Of a stretch of 10,853 nucleotides of DNA, positions 1-6,518 are shown piece by piece (position 1 is the stretch's first letter; each line of letters starts with the position of its first letter). The stretch lies in the NCBI GenBank assembly GCA_902727905.1, contig CACVAR010000009.1, positions 1-10,853 on the forward strand, written 5' to 3'. Made by a program: the position numbers and the translations under genes. Below the pieces are notes generated by a model, which was given only the letters and a program-made list of their open reading frames with translations, did not search any database and was not told the origin of the DNA. Origin of the DNA: an uncultured Sulfurovum sp. (GTDB lineage Bacteria; Campylobacterota; Campylobacteria; Campylobacterales; Sulfurovaceae).

Positions 1-323
1 TCAATAAAACCATTGATTTTAGAATTACATTAGAGAATAAAAAAGGAAAGATACAACCAAACTCTTATGCAACCATCAAGAGCATACAGCAACAAACAAC
101 CAATCTAGTCTTACCTACCACAGCAGTGGTAACCAAAGGGCATAAACATTTGGTCTTTGTCCCTGGTGAGTATGAGGGTGAGTACAAAAGTAAAAGCATT
201 GAAGCCAAGAGAATCTCTTCTACAAAGTTTCAAGTTGTCTCTGGGTTAAAAGAGGGGGATGTTGTGGTTAATAATTCCTTGTTTTTGATTGACTCGGATA
301 TTGTTATTAATGGGGAGGAGTAA
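1..323 (+). CDS. C-terminal end of a CusB/HlyD-type efflux periplasmic adaptor (partial)
   Basis: This is the 3' end of a gene that begins before the window; its frame is open from base 3 with no stop until TAA at 321-323. The family bridges an inner-membrane RND pump and an outer-membrane channel in heavy-metal or drug efflux. The visible part fits the adaptor's C-terminal beta-barrel and membrane-proximal domains: 'LPTTAVVTKGHKHLVFV' is the usual strand pattern in which a default residue precedes a value passed to the pump, 'VVSGLKEGDVVVNN' is the typical 'v.sGLkeGd.VV..g' turn, and 'SLFLIDSDIVING' matches the CusB-like ending. A GTG at 126 could be read as a start, but coding similarity continues upstream of it, so I treat the gene as truncated by the window edge. 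The pump gene is not visible; the next gene is unrelated and has its own promoter-like box. Confidence 0.75.
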   Translation, partial: NKTIDFRITLENKKGKIQPNSYATIKSIQQQTTNLVLPTTAVVTKGHKHLVFVPGEYEGEYKSKSIEAKRISSTKFQVVSGLKEGDVVVNNSLFLIDSDIVINGEE

Positions 324-358
324 TAAAATTTTTTAAGTTATTAATAAATTTTGTACAT

Positions 359-364
359 TATAAT
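359..364 (+). promoter_or_regulatory. Putative -10 box for the 392-3259 cluster
   Basis: A perfect TATAAT sits about 28 bases before the ATG at 392, in an AT-rich gap that separates the efflux adaptor from the next genes. There is no clear -35 box, which is usual in Campylobacterota. It would give a leader of roughly 20 bases. Confidence 0.45.
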
Positions 365-391
365 TAAAGTAATTTATTAGATTGGTCTTAT

Positions 392-1009
392 ATGTTCTTT
401 TTTAAAAAAGATTTTTTACTCTCAGATTCTCTATATAAGAACGATACTATTGCTCAAAAAATTAGCTGGAAACCCCTAGATGATAATAAAACTCCTATAC
501 AGGGATTAAAATTAGTTCTAGTTAATACACATCGACTAGAGTTTCGTATAAGTATTTTAGATAAAGTTTTTTATATGTTTATTATTTTGGTAGGAATAGG
601 TATTTTGGGGTATTCTATTAAGGTTTTATTCGTTTTGAAATTTGATGCTTTCTTGTTATCCTTAGTGGTAGGAGCTTCATTTTTATTTGCTGGATCACAT
701 ATGTGGAAGAGACATTCAACTGTATTGGTTTTTGATGGTATAAAAAAGATCTATTTTGAGGATGATAAAAACTATGAATTTTATACAACTATTCCTTTTG
801 ATAGAATTTATGCAATTCAGTTACTTTCCTATACTCGAACAGGTACTGGTTCAGAAGATACTTCTAGTCGTTGGTGTGATTTAAATTTAGTATTAGATGA
901 TTATAGTCGTATTTATGTCTGTAGCTATAATAAACAGTATAAGAAGATTGAAAACTATGCTAATAAAATTTCGAAGTTAATCAATAAACCAGTATGGAAT
1001 GCACTTTGA
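392..1009 (+). CDS. Hypothetical membrane protein with two TM helices and a C-terminal cytosolic domain
   Basis: The 205-residue protein has a soluble N-terminus (about 1-55), two adjacent hydrophobic helices (about 58-82 and 84-104), and a soluble C-terminal domain of about 100 residues. That tail ('NLVLDDYSRIYVCSY', a helix, then 'INKPVWNAL') resembles a widespread uncharacterised family whose members carry a 'LNLVL.DGSRINVVDHG...LGVPVWD' signature; the two-helix-plus-beta-domain plan is PH-like. I recall this signature from known proteins but could not search. The function is unknown. The start lacks a good Shine-Dalgarno sequence but is the first ATG after the -10 box and leaves a full domain. 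It overlaps the next gene by 16 bases, which suggests translational coupling. Confidence 0.7.
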   Translation: MFFFKKDFLLSDSLYKNDTIAQKISWKPLDDNKTPIQGLKLVLVNTHRLEFRISILDKVFYMFIILVGIGILGYSIKVLFVLKFDAFLLSLVVGASFLFAGSHMWKRHSTVLVFDGIKKIYFEDDKNYEFYTTIPFDRIYAIQLLSYTRTGTGSEDTSSRWCDLNLVLDDYSRIYVCSYNKQYKKIENYANKISKLINKPVWNAL

Positions 1010-1716
1010 ATTATAATGAAACCCCATTAATAATTTCAAATCGTTTAACGGTTATATTACTTGGTATAGGTTTTTGGTTACTGTATAATTTTTTTACAAT
1101 ATACATGGTTTTTTATACAGAGGTAATTGATTGGTCTCAAAGTGATAATTGGCTAAATATATTAAAAGAAGAGCTTTCTAAAGGTTTTAGATTAGGTACG
1201 ATTTTATTAATAAGTTTAGTGGTAAACATTATGGCTATGAAGACATTTTTTAAAAGCATCACAAATATTAAACAAATTATTTTTAAAAATGAAGTAATTA
1301 GAAGTGATAAGAATTTTAATGATTTAACAGAGTTGAACTTAGAGGATATTAAGGTTATGAAAAAAAGTTTTTTTCCTCTACTTGCAACAGGAAGTAAAGA
1401 AAAGAACTGGTCTTACTTTATTTCCTTAGTAATAATCTTAATGTTTTTAATAATGAACAGTGTTATGATTTTTTTCTTAAAAGGGTTGTTTTGGATTGGT
1501 TCTATATTTTCTTTTAATGAGAAAGTATATTTTTCAAGATATTCATACATAACAATTTTTTCTAAAAAAACAAATAGAGTTATAAATATTTGTGTGATTT
1601 TTAAAAAAGATTATTTAGCATTAGAAGCATATCTTTTACAGACTTTAAATATTGATTTAGAATTTTTAGAGAAAAGTTTTATTTTTTCAAATATTAAAGG
1701 TGAAGATAATGAATAA
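994..1716 (+). CDS. Hypothetical multi-pass membrane protein
   Basis: I do not recognise this 240-residue protein. It shows hydrophobic helices at about 18-40, 66-86 and 139-165, and loops rich in lysine, asparagine and phenylalanine. Its plan (membrane hairpin plus a basic soluble region) is like that of the preceding gene, so it may be a diverged relative or partner, but no shared motif is clear. Its ATG lies inside the end of the upstream gene with a 16-base overlap, and its stop overlaps a 28-codon micro-ORF, so the run appears to be one transcript. Base composition is even more AT-rich than that of the helicase further down, as is common for accessory genes. Confidence 0.65.
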   Translation: MECTLNYNETPLIISNRLTVILLGIGFWLLYNFFTIYMVFYTEVIDWSQSDNWLNILKEELSKGFRLGTILLISLVVNIMAMKTFFKSITNIKQIIFKNEVIRSDKNFNDLTELNLEDIKVMKKSFFPLLATGSKEKNWSYFISLVIILMFLIMNSVMIFFLKGLFWIGSIFSFNEKVYFSRYSYITIFSKKTNRVINICVIFKKDYLALEAYLLQTLNIDLEFLEKSFIFSNIKGEDNE

Positions 1717-1795
1717 TGAACTAATAAAGAGGAACATTATAAACTTGAAGGTTTTAAGAATTATAAATAAAATTGTTCGGGAAGAGGTGGTATAG
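1709..1795 (+). CDS. Possible 28-aa micro-ORF bridging two operon genes
   Basis: ATG at 1709 overlaps the stop of the upstream gene by 8 bases (ATGAATAA), and the TAG at 1793-1795 directly abuts the ATG at 1796. The peptide (MNNELIKRNIINLKVLRI, then NKIVREEVV) is basic and amphipathic with no signal or membrane segment. The purine-rich end (GAAGAGGTGG) also serves as ribosome binding site for the next gene. Reading through it would keep ribosomes moving between the two flanking genes, so coupling is as likely a role as a functional peptide. It could be chance. Confidence 0.3.
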   Translation: MNNELIKRNIINLKVLRIINKIVREEVV

Positions 1796-2893
1796 ATGAA
1801 AAGTATATTGTTAATATTATTTTTAGTTGTTGGCTTATTTGGCTCAAATAGTGAAGAGATAGGAACTCCTTATGTGGAACAAGGAAATAGTATAGCACTA
1901 GGTTCTGTACTTGACCCAAATGGAAAGTATTTTTATACTTTTGTAGGAAACACTATTACTAAGTGGGAGCTAGACCCAATTAAAAAAGTTTCTGCTTTTA
2001 AGGTTGATTTACCTAAAGACAGAAGAAAGGCTTATTTGCATATCACTTCTGATTCTAAAAAAATGATTTTATGGAATTTGGCACGAATAACACTAATTGA
2101 CCTTTTGACAAAAAAAGTAATAAGAACAGTGAATAGAACACGTTCGGATCATTTAGAATATTATTTTAGATGGGGAGAGATAGATGACTTGACTTTTAAA
2201 GCTATATTTTATAAAAACGACGGAACCCAAACAATCTATAAAGAATACGATACTAAGAATCTAAACGTGATAAGAAATGTAGTTTTACCAAAATTAGATT
2301 CAAATGTTGATGTTGATGATTCTGATATGCGTAATACTATTGACTCCATGCATATTCATGGTAATAATATATTTGTTTTTGCTAGAGAAAGCACTAATTC
2401 TTCATATATGGCAATTTTAGATAAAAAAACATTAGAAAAGATATCTATAGTAAAAAATAGATATATGTCGCATATGGAATACATTTCATTAGATAAAAAA
2501 AGTTTTTATTTTAAATATGCACATACAGAATTTAATTTAGACACGCTTCTAAGTAAAAAAATTACATTTAAGGAATTTAATGAGTCTATACCCTATTTTA
2601 GGGCAAATATCTCTTTATATAAAGAGCTAACACTTGTACCTAGATATTATAATTCGTTGAATAAGCATTATAATAATTTTCCAATGTTTTACAATAATGT
2701 AAAAAATAAAAAGCTAGCTACATTTTACCAATTTGAAGATGATTGGATTTTAATAGCTCCTAATGGTAATTTTGAAGCTTCTAAAAACATAAGAAAGTAT
2801 TTGAAAATGAAAACTTCATCAGGTAAAGTAGTACCTATCAATAATGCTACATTTCAAAAATATAATAAAAAAATAAAATTAATAAAAGGATAA
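1796..2893 (+). CDS. Exported WD40/beta-propeller-like protein
   Basis: The 365-residue protein starts with a short signal peptide (MKSILLILFLVVGLFGSNS; cleavage probably near residue 17-20), so it is likely periplasmic or a surface protein. The body is made of blade-like segments typical of WD40 or quinoprotein propellers, for example 'GSVLDPNGKYFYTFVGNTI' (about 36-54) and 'HITSDSKKMILWNLARITLI' (about 82-101). Near the C-terminus is 'EDDWILIAPNGNFEASKNI', a 'dgdWiiitPdG.Fn.S' motif I know from the ends of some bacterial WD40-repeat proteins. The ATG follows a strong purine-rich binding site at 1781-1790, and the next gene begins three bases after its stop. The ligand or partner is unknown; a scaffold role beside the neighbouring membrane proteins is an inference. 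Confidence 0.65.
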   Translation: MKSILLILFLVVGLFGSNSEEIGTPYVEQGNSIALGSVLDPNGKYFYTFVGNTITKWELDPIKKVSAFKVDLPKDRRKAYLHITSDSKKMILWNLARITLIDLLTKKVIRTVNRTRSDHLEYYFRWGEIDDLTFKAIFYKNDGTQTIYKEYDTKNLNVIRNVVLPKLDSNVDVDDSDMRNTIDSMHIHGNNIFVFARESTNSSYMAILDKKTLEKISIVKNRYMSHMEYISLDKKSFYFKYAHTEFNLDTLLSKKITFKEFNESIPYFRANISLYKELTLVPRYYNSLNKHYNNFPMFYNNVKNKKLATFYQFEDDWILIAPNGNFEASKNIRKYLKMKTSSGKVVPINNATFQKYNKKIKLIKG

Positions 2894-2896
2894 TAC

Positions 2897-3259
2897 ATGG
2901 CTATAACTTATATAAATTCAAGTACAAGTAGTTTACTTAATCAAGTACGAAGTAAGGTGTCAGATTTATTTTTATTGTTAGATGCAGTAGCATATAATGT
3001 AAAGAAAAATATTACCATTGACATTAAGCGTAGCACAGGAGGAAGTACAGAGTATCTTTATGCTGATAGTTTTGAAGATGATACTCCACATCACCAGTTC
3101 GAGATAAAAATTCCAACAGTAACAGCAATAGGGAAAGGAAGAACTCCAACAGTTGATAGTCATGAAAATACTTTTTATACTTATGAAGAAGAAGTTGTTT
3201 TAGCACATGAACTTGGTCATGTTGTATTGAGTATGATAGATATATCATTAGCGAGTTAA
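2897..3259 (+). CDS. HELGH zincin-like metallopeptidase domain protein, probably 3'-truncated
   Basis: This 120-residue protein has no signal peptide. It carries HELGH at residues 104-108, the HExxH zinc-binding motif of zincin peptidases, preceded by 'YTYEEEVVLAH', the usual helix entry. A layout with ~100 residues before HExxH recalls the M91/NleD-like effector peptidases, but the match is by pattern only. Only 12 residues follow the motif before TAA, so the third zinc ligand and the rest of the fold expected in such families are missing. The stop lies two bases before the left inverted end of the RAYT element at 3262, so truncation by that element is the simplest explanation. The gene is three bases downstream of the propeller-like gene and has its binding site (AAAAGGA) inside that gene's end. 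It may once have been an effector or house-keeping peptidase. Confidence 0.6.
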   Translation: MAITYINSSTSSLLNQVRSKVSDLFLLLDAVAYNVKKNITIDIKRSTGGSTEYLYADSFEDDTPHHQFEIKIPTVTAIGKGRTPTVDSHENTFYTYEEEVVLAHELGHVVLSMIDISLAS

Positions 3260-3261
3260 AG

Positions 3262-3279
3262 GGGTCAGGTGATAGTAAT
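3262..3279 (+). repeat. Left inverted end of the RAYT element
   Basis: GGGTCAGGTGATAGTAAT; pairs with 4105-4122 at 17 of 18 bases. It starts three bases after the stop of the HELGH gene. Confidence 0.8.
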
Positions 3280-3333
3280 CATATAAAAAGTAAAATAATG
3301 TTATAGTTTAAAGAAAGAGAGGAGGGCAATAAA

Positions 3334-4119
3334 ATGCCCAGAAAACCACGCATAAAGATAGCAGGATATTATCATGTGATAAATAGAGGAGTAGAACAAA
3401 GAGTCATCTTTAAAGAGGAAGAAGATTATGAAAAGTTTGAAGAGTTACTTTGTACCTATGCCCCAAGTTATGGAGTCACTATTCATAACTATTGTTTGAT
3501 GAGTAATCATTACCATTTACTGATAGAGATAAAAGAGGAAACACTCTCCAAATATATGAGACAAATCAACATGAACTATGCTATTTATTTTAATAAAAAG
3601 TATAAACGTTCAGGACACCTTTGGCAAGGAAGATTTAAGTCTTGGTATGTGACAGATGAGGCTTACTTATATACATTGATATTGTATATAGAACAAAATC
3701 CACTCAAAGTAAATATGGTTAAAAGTGTAGATGAGTATCCTTATTCCACAGCACACTATTTTTTAGGTGAAGAAATATTACCAGTTTGTTTAAAGCACTC
3801 ATATATTGCAGAAAATCACCAAAATGATAAAGAGTCTATAAGAGCATTTTTATCTTCTCAGATAGATAGTTCGATATTGCAAGAGTTAAAAAAAGGAGCT
3901 AGTTTAGTAGAAGCACCAAATATAGACAAAAAGCCAAATGAAGAGGAGTTAAGTTTACTCTTTGAAAATATAACAAAGATTAAAGAGAGAAATAGTAGAA
4001 TCGTTAAAGCGTATGAGGATGGCTATTCTCAACATATGATTGCTAAAGTCTTAGGATTGGCTCAACCTACTGTTAATGGGATTATAAAGAGGATAAAAGG
4101 TACTATTGCTATCACCTGA
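3334..4119 (+). CDS. REP-associated tyrosine transposase (Y1_Tnp, RAYT)
   Basis: The 261-residue protein is a single-strand DNA transposase of the HUH superfamily. The N-terminus 'MPRKPRI...GYYHVINRG' is typical of RAYTs. The HUH motif is H59-Y60-H61 within 'CLMSNHYHLLIEI', and the likely catalytic tyrosine is Y118 in 'LYIEQNP', with the 'GHLWQGRF' signature at 94-101. These residues are all intact, so the enzyme may be active. The C-terminus (about 220-253, 'EDGYSQHMIAKVLGLAQPTV') is a helix-turn-helix, as in longer RAYTs. A strong ribosome binding site (GAGAGGAGGG at 3317-3326) precedes the ATG. RAYTs are thought to mobilise short palindromic repeats rather than themselves; here the paired ends suggest the gene and its ends move together. 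Confidence 0.9.
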   Translation: MPRKPRIKIAGYYHVINRGVEQRVIFKEEEDYEKFEELLCTYAPSYGVTIHNYCLMSNHYHLLIEIKEETLSKYMRQINMNYAIYFNKKYKRSGHLWQGRFKSWYVTDEAYLYTLILYIEQNPLKVNMVKSVDEYPYSTAHYFLGEEILPVCLKHSYIAENHQNDKESIRAFLSSQIDSSILQELKKGASLVEAPNIDKKPNEEELSLLFENITKIKERNSRIVKAYEDGYSQHMIAKVLGLAQPTVNGIIKRIKGTIAIT

Positions 4120-4122
4120 CCC
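4105..4122 (-). repeat. Right inverted end of the RAYT element
   Basis: ATTGCTATCACCTGACCC on the plus strand, the reverse complement of the left end with one mismatch. It contains the transposase stop codon. Confidence 0.8.
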
Positions 4123-4635
4123 TTTATTTTCCTTATTTTTATTTCCATTTCCTAATAAAATAGGATATTTACTAGCATCAGCGATAATAATGGTAGTGAA
4201 TACCGAAAGGCTATCAGGTTTGTCCAAATAAGGGGTAATACGTCTAAACCCTTCAGGCTCATTTTGTGTACAGTAAATACCTGATGAAAGGTAAAGTCCT
4301 TCTAGCTCTGTATTTAAGTGAGGGTAGATTTTGTTTTGAATTTTTAGGGTAAATTCTTCGGGTACATTACTAATGCTAAGCAGTTCGTTTTCATAGACAT
4401 AGTTTCTACTATCGACTTCTACATCGTCAATAGAAATGTTTTCTAACTCTAGGTCAATGCTGTTTAGAGCTAAAATAGTGGTATCACTGTTGATTTTAGA
4501 AATGTTCATAACGCTGTTAACTGTAGTATACTCTTCAAAGAGTTCAAAAGTTAGTTCTACAGAGTTTATTTTAAAATTTGGTGCTTGATAATCTTTTAAA
4601 TGAATGGCTGTAGGTTGATTTGTATTTTCGCTCAT
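4120..4635 (-). pseudogene. pepN: Aminopeptidase N, N-terminal fragment only
   Basis: Reading leftward from ATG at 4635, the protein matches the N-terminal beta-domain of E. coli-type PepN (M1 family): 'KDYQAPNFKINSVELTFELF' (14-33), 'LLSISNVPEEFTLKI' (85-99), 'NTELEGLYLSSGIYCTQNEP' (108-127), 'EGFRRITPYLDKPDSLSVFT' (128-147) and 'KYPILLGNGNK' (156-166). PepN is normally about 870 residues; the GAMEN substrate-binding and HExxH zinc motifs lie further on and are absent here. Similarity ends around residue 166 and the frame then enters the RAYT right end, reading on to a stop at 4051 with element-derived residues. The remnant cannot be an active peptidase. The start has a weak upstream purine run (GAGAA). 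A complete copy may exist elsewhere in the genome. Confidence 0.85.
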
Positions 4636-4680
4636 ATTTTCTCGTTTGGTTTATGATTTTTTGTATGGTAGCTAAACTAT

Positions 4681-4690
4681 ATTATATAAT
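4681..4690. promoter_or_regulatory. Palindromic TATA box between divergent genes
   Basis: ATTATATAAT is its own reverse complement and gives a TATAAT -10 box on each strand (4685-4690 on plus), between the divergent pepN fragment and the membrane protein at 4736. It could serve both directions. Confidence 0.4.
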
Positions 4691-4735
4691 AGATATGATT
4701 GATAATGAGAGTTTTATATTATACGAAGGATAAGA

Positions 4736-5041
4736 ATGAAAAAAAGAACGATAAGTTTAATTTATTTGGTACTTGGAACGCTTGGAGCTATGGGGTATCT
4801 CAATATATTTGAGCATTGGTTCTATGAGTTTGTATTGTTAAGTTTAACAGGCATTATATTTTACCTAATATCTCTCTTATTTTTTATTTGGATACATCCT
4901 TTTATCTGTTTATACTACTGGAGACGTTATGTTGTTAAAAAACAGTCTACAAAAATTGTCAAAATTCATTTTATTTGGTCTATGTTGGTTGCCATTTCAT
5001 TTTGGGTAATGATTTTGAATGGATACATGATTACCGTTTAA
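4736..5041 (+). CDS. Small hypothetical membrane protein (three to four TM helices)
   Basis: The 101-residue protein is mostly hydrophobic: helices at about 5-24, 31-63 (long enough for two passes) and 77-99, with basic residues between them ('YYWRRYVVKKQSTKIVKIH', 60-78). The ATG has a good binding site, GAAGGA at 4725-4730, five bases upstream, and the coding frame is clean, so it is probably a real gene. I do not recognise a family. It stands alone: divergent from the pepN fragment on the left, and followed on the right by a decayed transposase tail. Its start was presumably beside an intact pepN before the rearrangement, so it may be the original neighbour of that gene. Confidence 0.6.
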   Translation: MKKRTISLIYLVLGTLGAMGYLNIFEHWFYEFVLLSLTGIIFYLISLLFFIWIHPFICLYYWRRYVVKKQSTKIVKIHFIWSMLVAISFWVMILNGYMITV

Positions 5042-5079
5042 TTTTTAGTTGGAAAGGATGAAGATACATTTTAATTCTT

Positions 5080-5214
5080 GATAGACAAAAAAAGAGAAGT
5101 GTTATAATACTTGAAGTACTAGATAATGGATACACTCAGATATAAGTTACTAACTACTTAAAAGTCTCTCGCTCTTTAGTTTCTAAAATTGTTTGTGGAG
5201 TGGGGATTTCCTAG
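5080..5214 (+). pseudogene. Decayed RAYT C-terminal HTH remnant
   Basis: The frame beginning at 5080 reads 'DRQKKRSVIILEVLDNGYTQ', then I, an in-frame TAA at 5143-5145, then 'VTNYLKVSRSLVSKIV' and a stop at 5212-5214. Aligned without gaps to the HTH of the intact RAYT in this window ('EDGYSQHMIAKVLGLAQPTV'), GY-Q, a central leucine and the spacing to the terminal isoleucines are conserved. The N-terminal catalytic domain is gone; a TGA at 5059-5061 closes the frame upstream. It is followed by the element's 3' end repeat. Confidence 0.65.
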
Positions 5215-5240
5215 AAGTGTATTTTTAATTTCTGACTCCT
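5187..5240 (+). repeat. RAYT-type element 3' end, copy 1
   Basis: AATTGTTTGTGGAGTGGGGA followed by TTTCCTAGAA and an AT-rich run ending TCTGACTCC. It aligns over about 50 bases with 6324-6374, with a two-base length difference and scattered substitutions. The outer end resembles GGGTCAGA in reverse, the expected RAYT border. Confidence 0.65.
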
Positions 5241-5246
5241 ATGTGA

Positions 5247-5252
5247 TATAAT
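5247..5252 (+). promoter_or_regulatory. Putative -10 box for the triple-repeat secreted protein
   Basis: TATAAT placed 59 bases before the preferred start at 5312 and immediately outside the repeat copy at 5187-5240. Confidence 0.4.
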
Positions 5253-5311
5253 AAAGAAATATTATGTGTTATTTTACTATAATATATTATAAAATATTAA
5301 GGAATGCATTT

Positions 5312-6325
5312 ATGCTAAAAAAATTACTTACCTCACTTATCTTACTAAGCAGTTTTAGTATGGCTATTGAACTAGAACTAATCAATCCTGGACAGTATGC
5401 AAATGGGACATCCAATATAGAAATTATCTTTAATAATTATGAAGAGTATCAAGCTAAAAAAAACAGTACTGACTGGATAGGTGTTTATAAAAAAGGAGCT
5501 TCCAGAGACTGGGAAAATGTATTGACATGGGCTTGGGTAAAAGATTTACCTGGTTCTGGTGATCGTTATTATGCTCATAAATTTTCAGATACACACTTTA
5601 CTGAGCCAGGAGAATATGAAGTACGATATTTCGAAAATAACTCCTATGACATAGAGAAATCAATAAGTTTTACCATTAAAAAAGTTGAGTCGTATTTACT
5701 TGGTCTCAGAGTATCAACATATGCAGATTTAAGACAAACAGTATTGTTAAGAGGCTTTGATGGAAAGAATATTATACCTGCTGAAAAAGACTGGGTTGGT
5801 ATCTACAAAATAAATGATGACAATACTTGGGAAAATGTCATTCAATGGGCTTGGGCAAAGGAGTTAAAAGACAACTATTATCTCTTACAGTTAAACCTTG
5901 ACAAGCTAGAAGAAGGCGTTCAATACGAAGCTCGATATTTTTTAAATAACTCCTTTGCAACCTATAAAAAATCTCAACCTTTTTACGTTGGAGAACTGCC
6001 TGAGGATGAAAAAGAGATTGTCTTTTCTACTAAATTTTACAATGGAGCTTTAAGAGTAAGTTTAGATCAGTTCTTAGACTTTAGAGAAGAACTATCTAAA
6101 ACGTGGGTTGGGGTATTCAAAAAAGATGTTCCTTATAAAAACTATGAAAACCTAATTGCATGGACATATGTTAACGAAGTTAATAGGGCATCTACAAATA
6201 CATTAAAGATTTTAAAGCCTGAATTGCTCATTAATGGTGAAGAGTATCAAACTGTATACTTCAACAATGATAGTTATACACAATTAGGGAAAGCCTTTAT
6301 TTTCACATTAGAGGGATATAACTAA
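5312..6325 (+). CDS. Secreted protein with three SKICH-like repeats
   Basis: I prefer ATG 5312 over the upstream in-frame ATG at 5264: AAGGA at 5299-5303 is correctly spaced, and this start gives a clean signal peptide (MLKKLLTSLILLSSFSMA, cleaved about residue 18). The mature 319 residues form three tandem ~105-residue units. Each has a 'DW(I/V)G(V/I)YK' strand (54-60, 160-166, and TWVGVFK 264-270), a 'WENV..WAW' strand (67-75, 173-181, and YENLIAWTY 278-286), and a final 'YE.RYF.NNS(Y/F)' strand (102-112, 205-215, 312-322). That order matches the SKICH-type beta-sandwich, a ligand- or membrane-binding fold also attached to some bacterial phosphatases, but here there is no catalytic domain. 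The assignment is by motif order, not search. The stop codon overlaps the start of a RAYT-end repeat, so the native C-terminus may have been trimmed. Confidence 0.7.
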   Translation: MLKKLLTSLILLSSFSMAIELELINPGQYANGTSNIEIIFNNYEEYQAKKNSTDWIGVYKKGASRDWENVLTWAWVKDLPGSGDRYYAHKFSDTHFTEPGEYEVRYFENNSYDIEKSISFTIKKVESYLLGLRVSTYADLRQTVLLRGFDGKNIIPAEKDWVGIYKINDDNTWENVIQWAWAKELKDNYYLLQLNLDKLEEGVQYEARYFLNNSFATYKKSQPFYVGELPEDEKEIVFSTKFYNGALRVSLDQFLDFREELSKTWVGVFKKDVPYKNYENLIAWTYVNEVNRASTNTLKILKPELLINGEEYQTVYFNNDSYTQLGKAFIFTLEGYN

Positions 6326-6374
6326 TTGTTTGTGGAGGGGGAGTCCTAGAAATATATTTTCAAGGTCTGACCCT
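6324..6374 (+). repeat. RAYT-type element 3' end, copy 2
   Basis: AATTGTTTGTGGAGGGGGAG, then TCCTAGAA and a run ending AAGGTCTGACCC. The reverse complement of the end, GGGTCAGACC, is close to the GGGTCAGGTG end of the intact element at 3262. Same orientation as copy 1, with only the final ~50 bases retained. Confidence 0.65.
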
Positions 6375-6446
6375 TATATACTTATATCAAGAAACCCTTT
6401 TATCAAACTTCATCCACCTTATATTCCTAAACATAGTTTAAGTGGC

Positions 6447-6452
6447 TATAAT
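6447..6452 (+). promoter_or_regulatory. Putative -10 box for the DEAD-box helicase
   Basis: TATAAT in GGCTATAATTC, 72 bases before the ATG, giving a leader of about 60 bases. A second TATAAT at 6487-6492 would give a leader of about 20 bases; either or both may work. Confidence 0.4.
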
Positions 6453-6518
6453 TCGGTTAATATAAAGACCCGACAAGTCTCATTCGTATAATTTTCTTAT
6501 TTATCAAGGTACAAATCT

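Larger units (their letters stand above)
3261..4122 (+). mobile_element. RAYT/IS200-like element with 18-bp inverted ends
   Basis: The element is bounded by GGGTCAGGTGATAGTAAT at 3262-3279 and its reverse complement at 4105-4122, matching at 17 of 18 positions; the adjacent outer bases TAAAG are also shared. It holds a single Y1 transposase gene. A GGGTCAG-type end is what I expect from REP-associated tyrosine transposase loci. The stop codon of the transposase (4117-4119) lies within the right end. The flanks belong to two different broken genes rather than one interrupted gene. Confidence 0.75.

Noticed and set aside
126..323. GTG at 126 as the start of a separate 65-aa gene
   Set aside because: The frame is open to the window edge and the adaptor-like strand pattern continues upstream, so it is the end of a longer gene.
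318..345. TAATAA...TTATTA near the end of the efflux adaptor as a terminator
   Set aside because: Six A-T pairs only, with an 11-base loop; too weak to call.
2978..3248. Two minus-strand frames of 61 and 74 codons
   Set aside because: Antisense to the HELGH gene; low-complexity leucine/tyrosine/cysteine peptides typical of shadow frames.
4123..4147. TTTTCCTTATTTTT matches the sequence upstream of the ClpP-like gene (9020s), suggesting a fused leader
   Set aside because: A 14-base AT-rich, binding-site-like match is expected by chance in this DNA.
5264..5311. ATG 5264 as start of the triple-repeat gene
   Set aside because: It would bury the signal peptide behind 16 extra residues and sits only about a dozen bases from the -10 box; ATG 5312 has a proper binding site.
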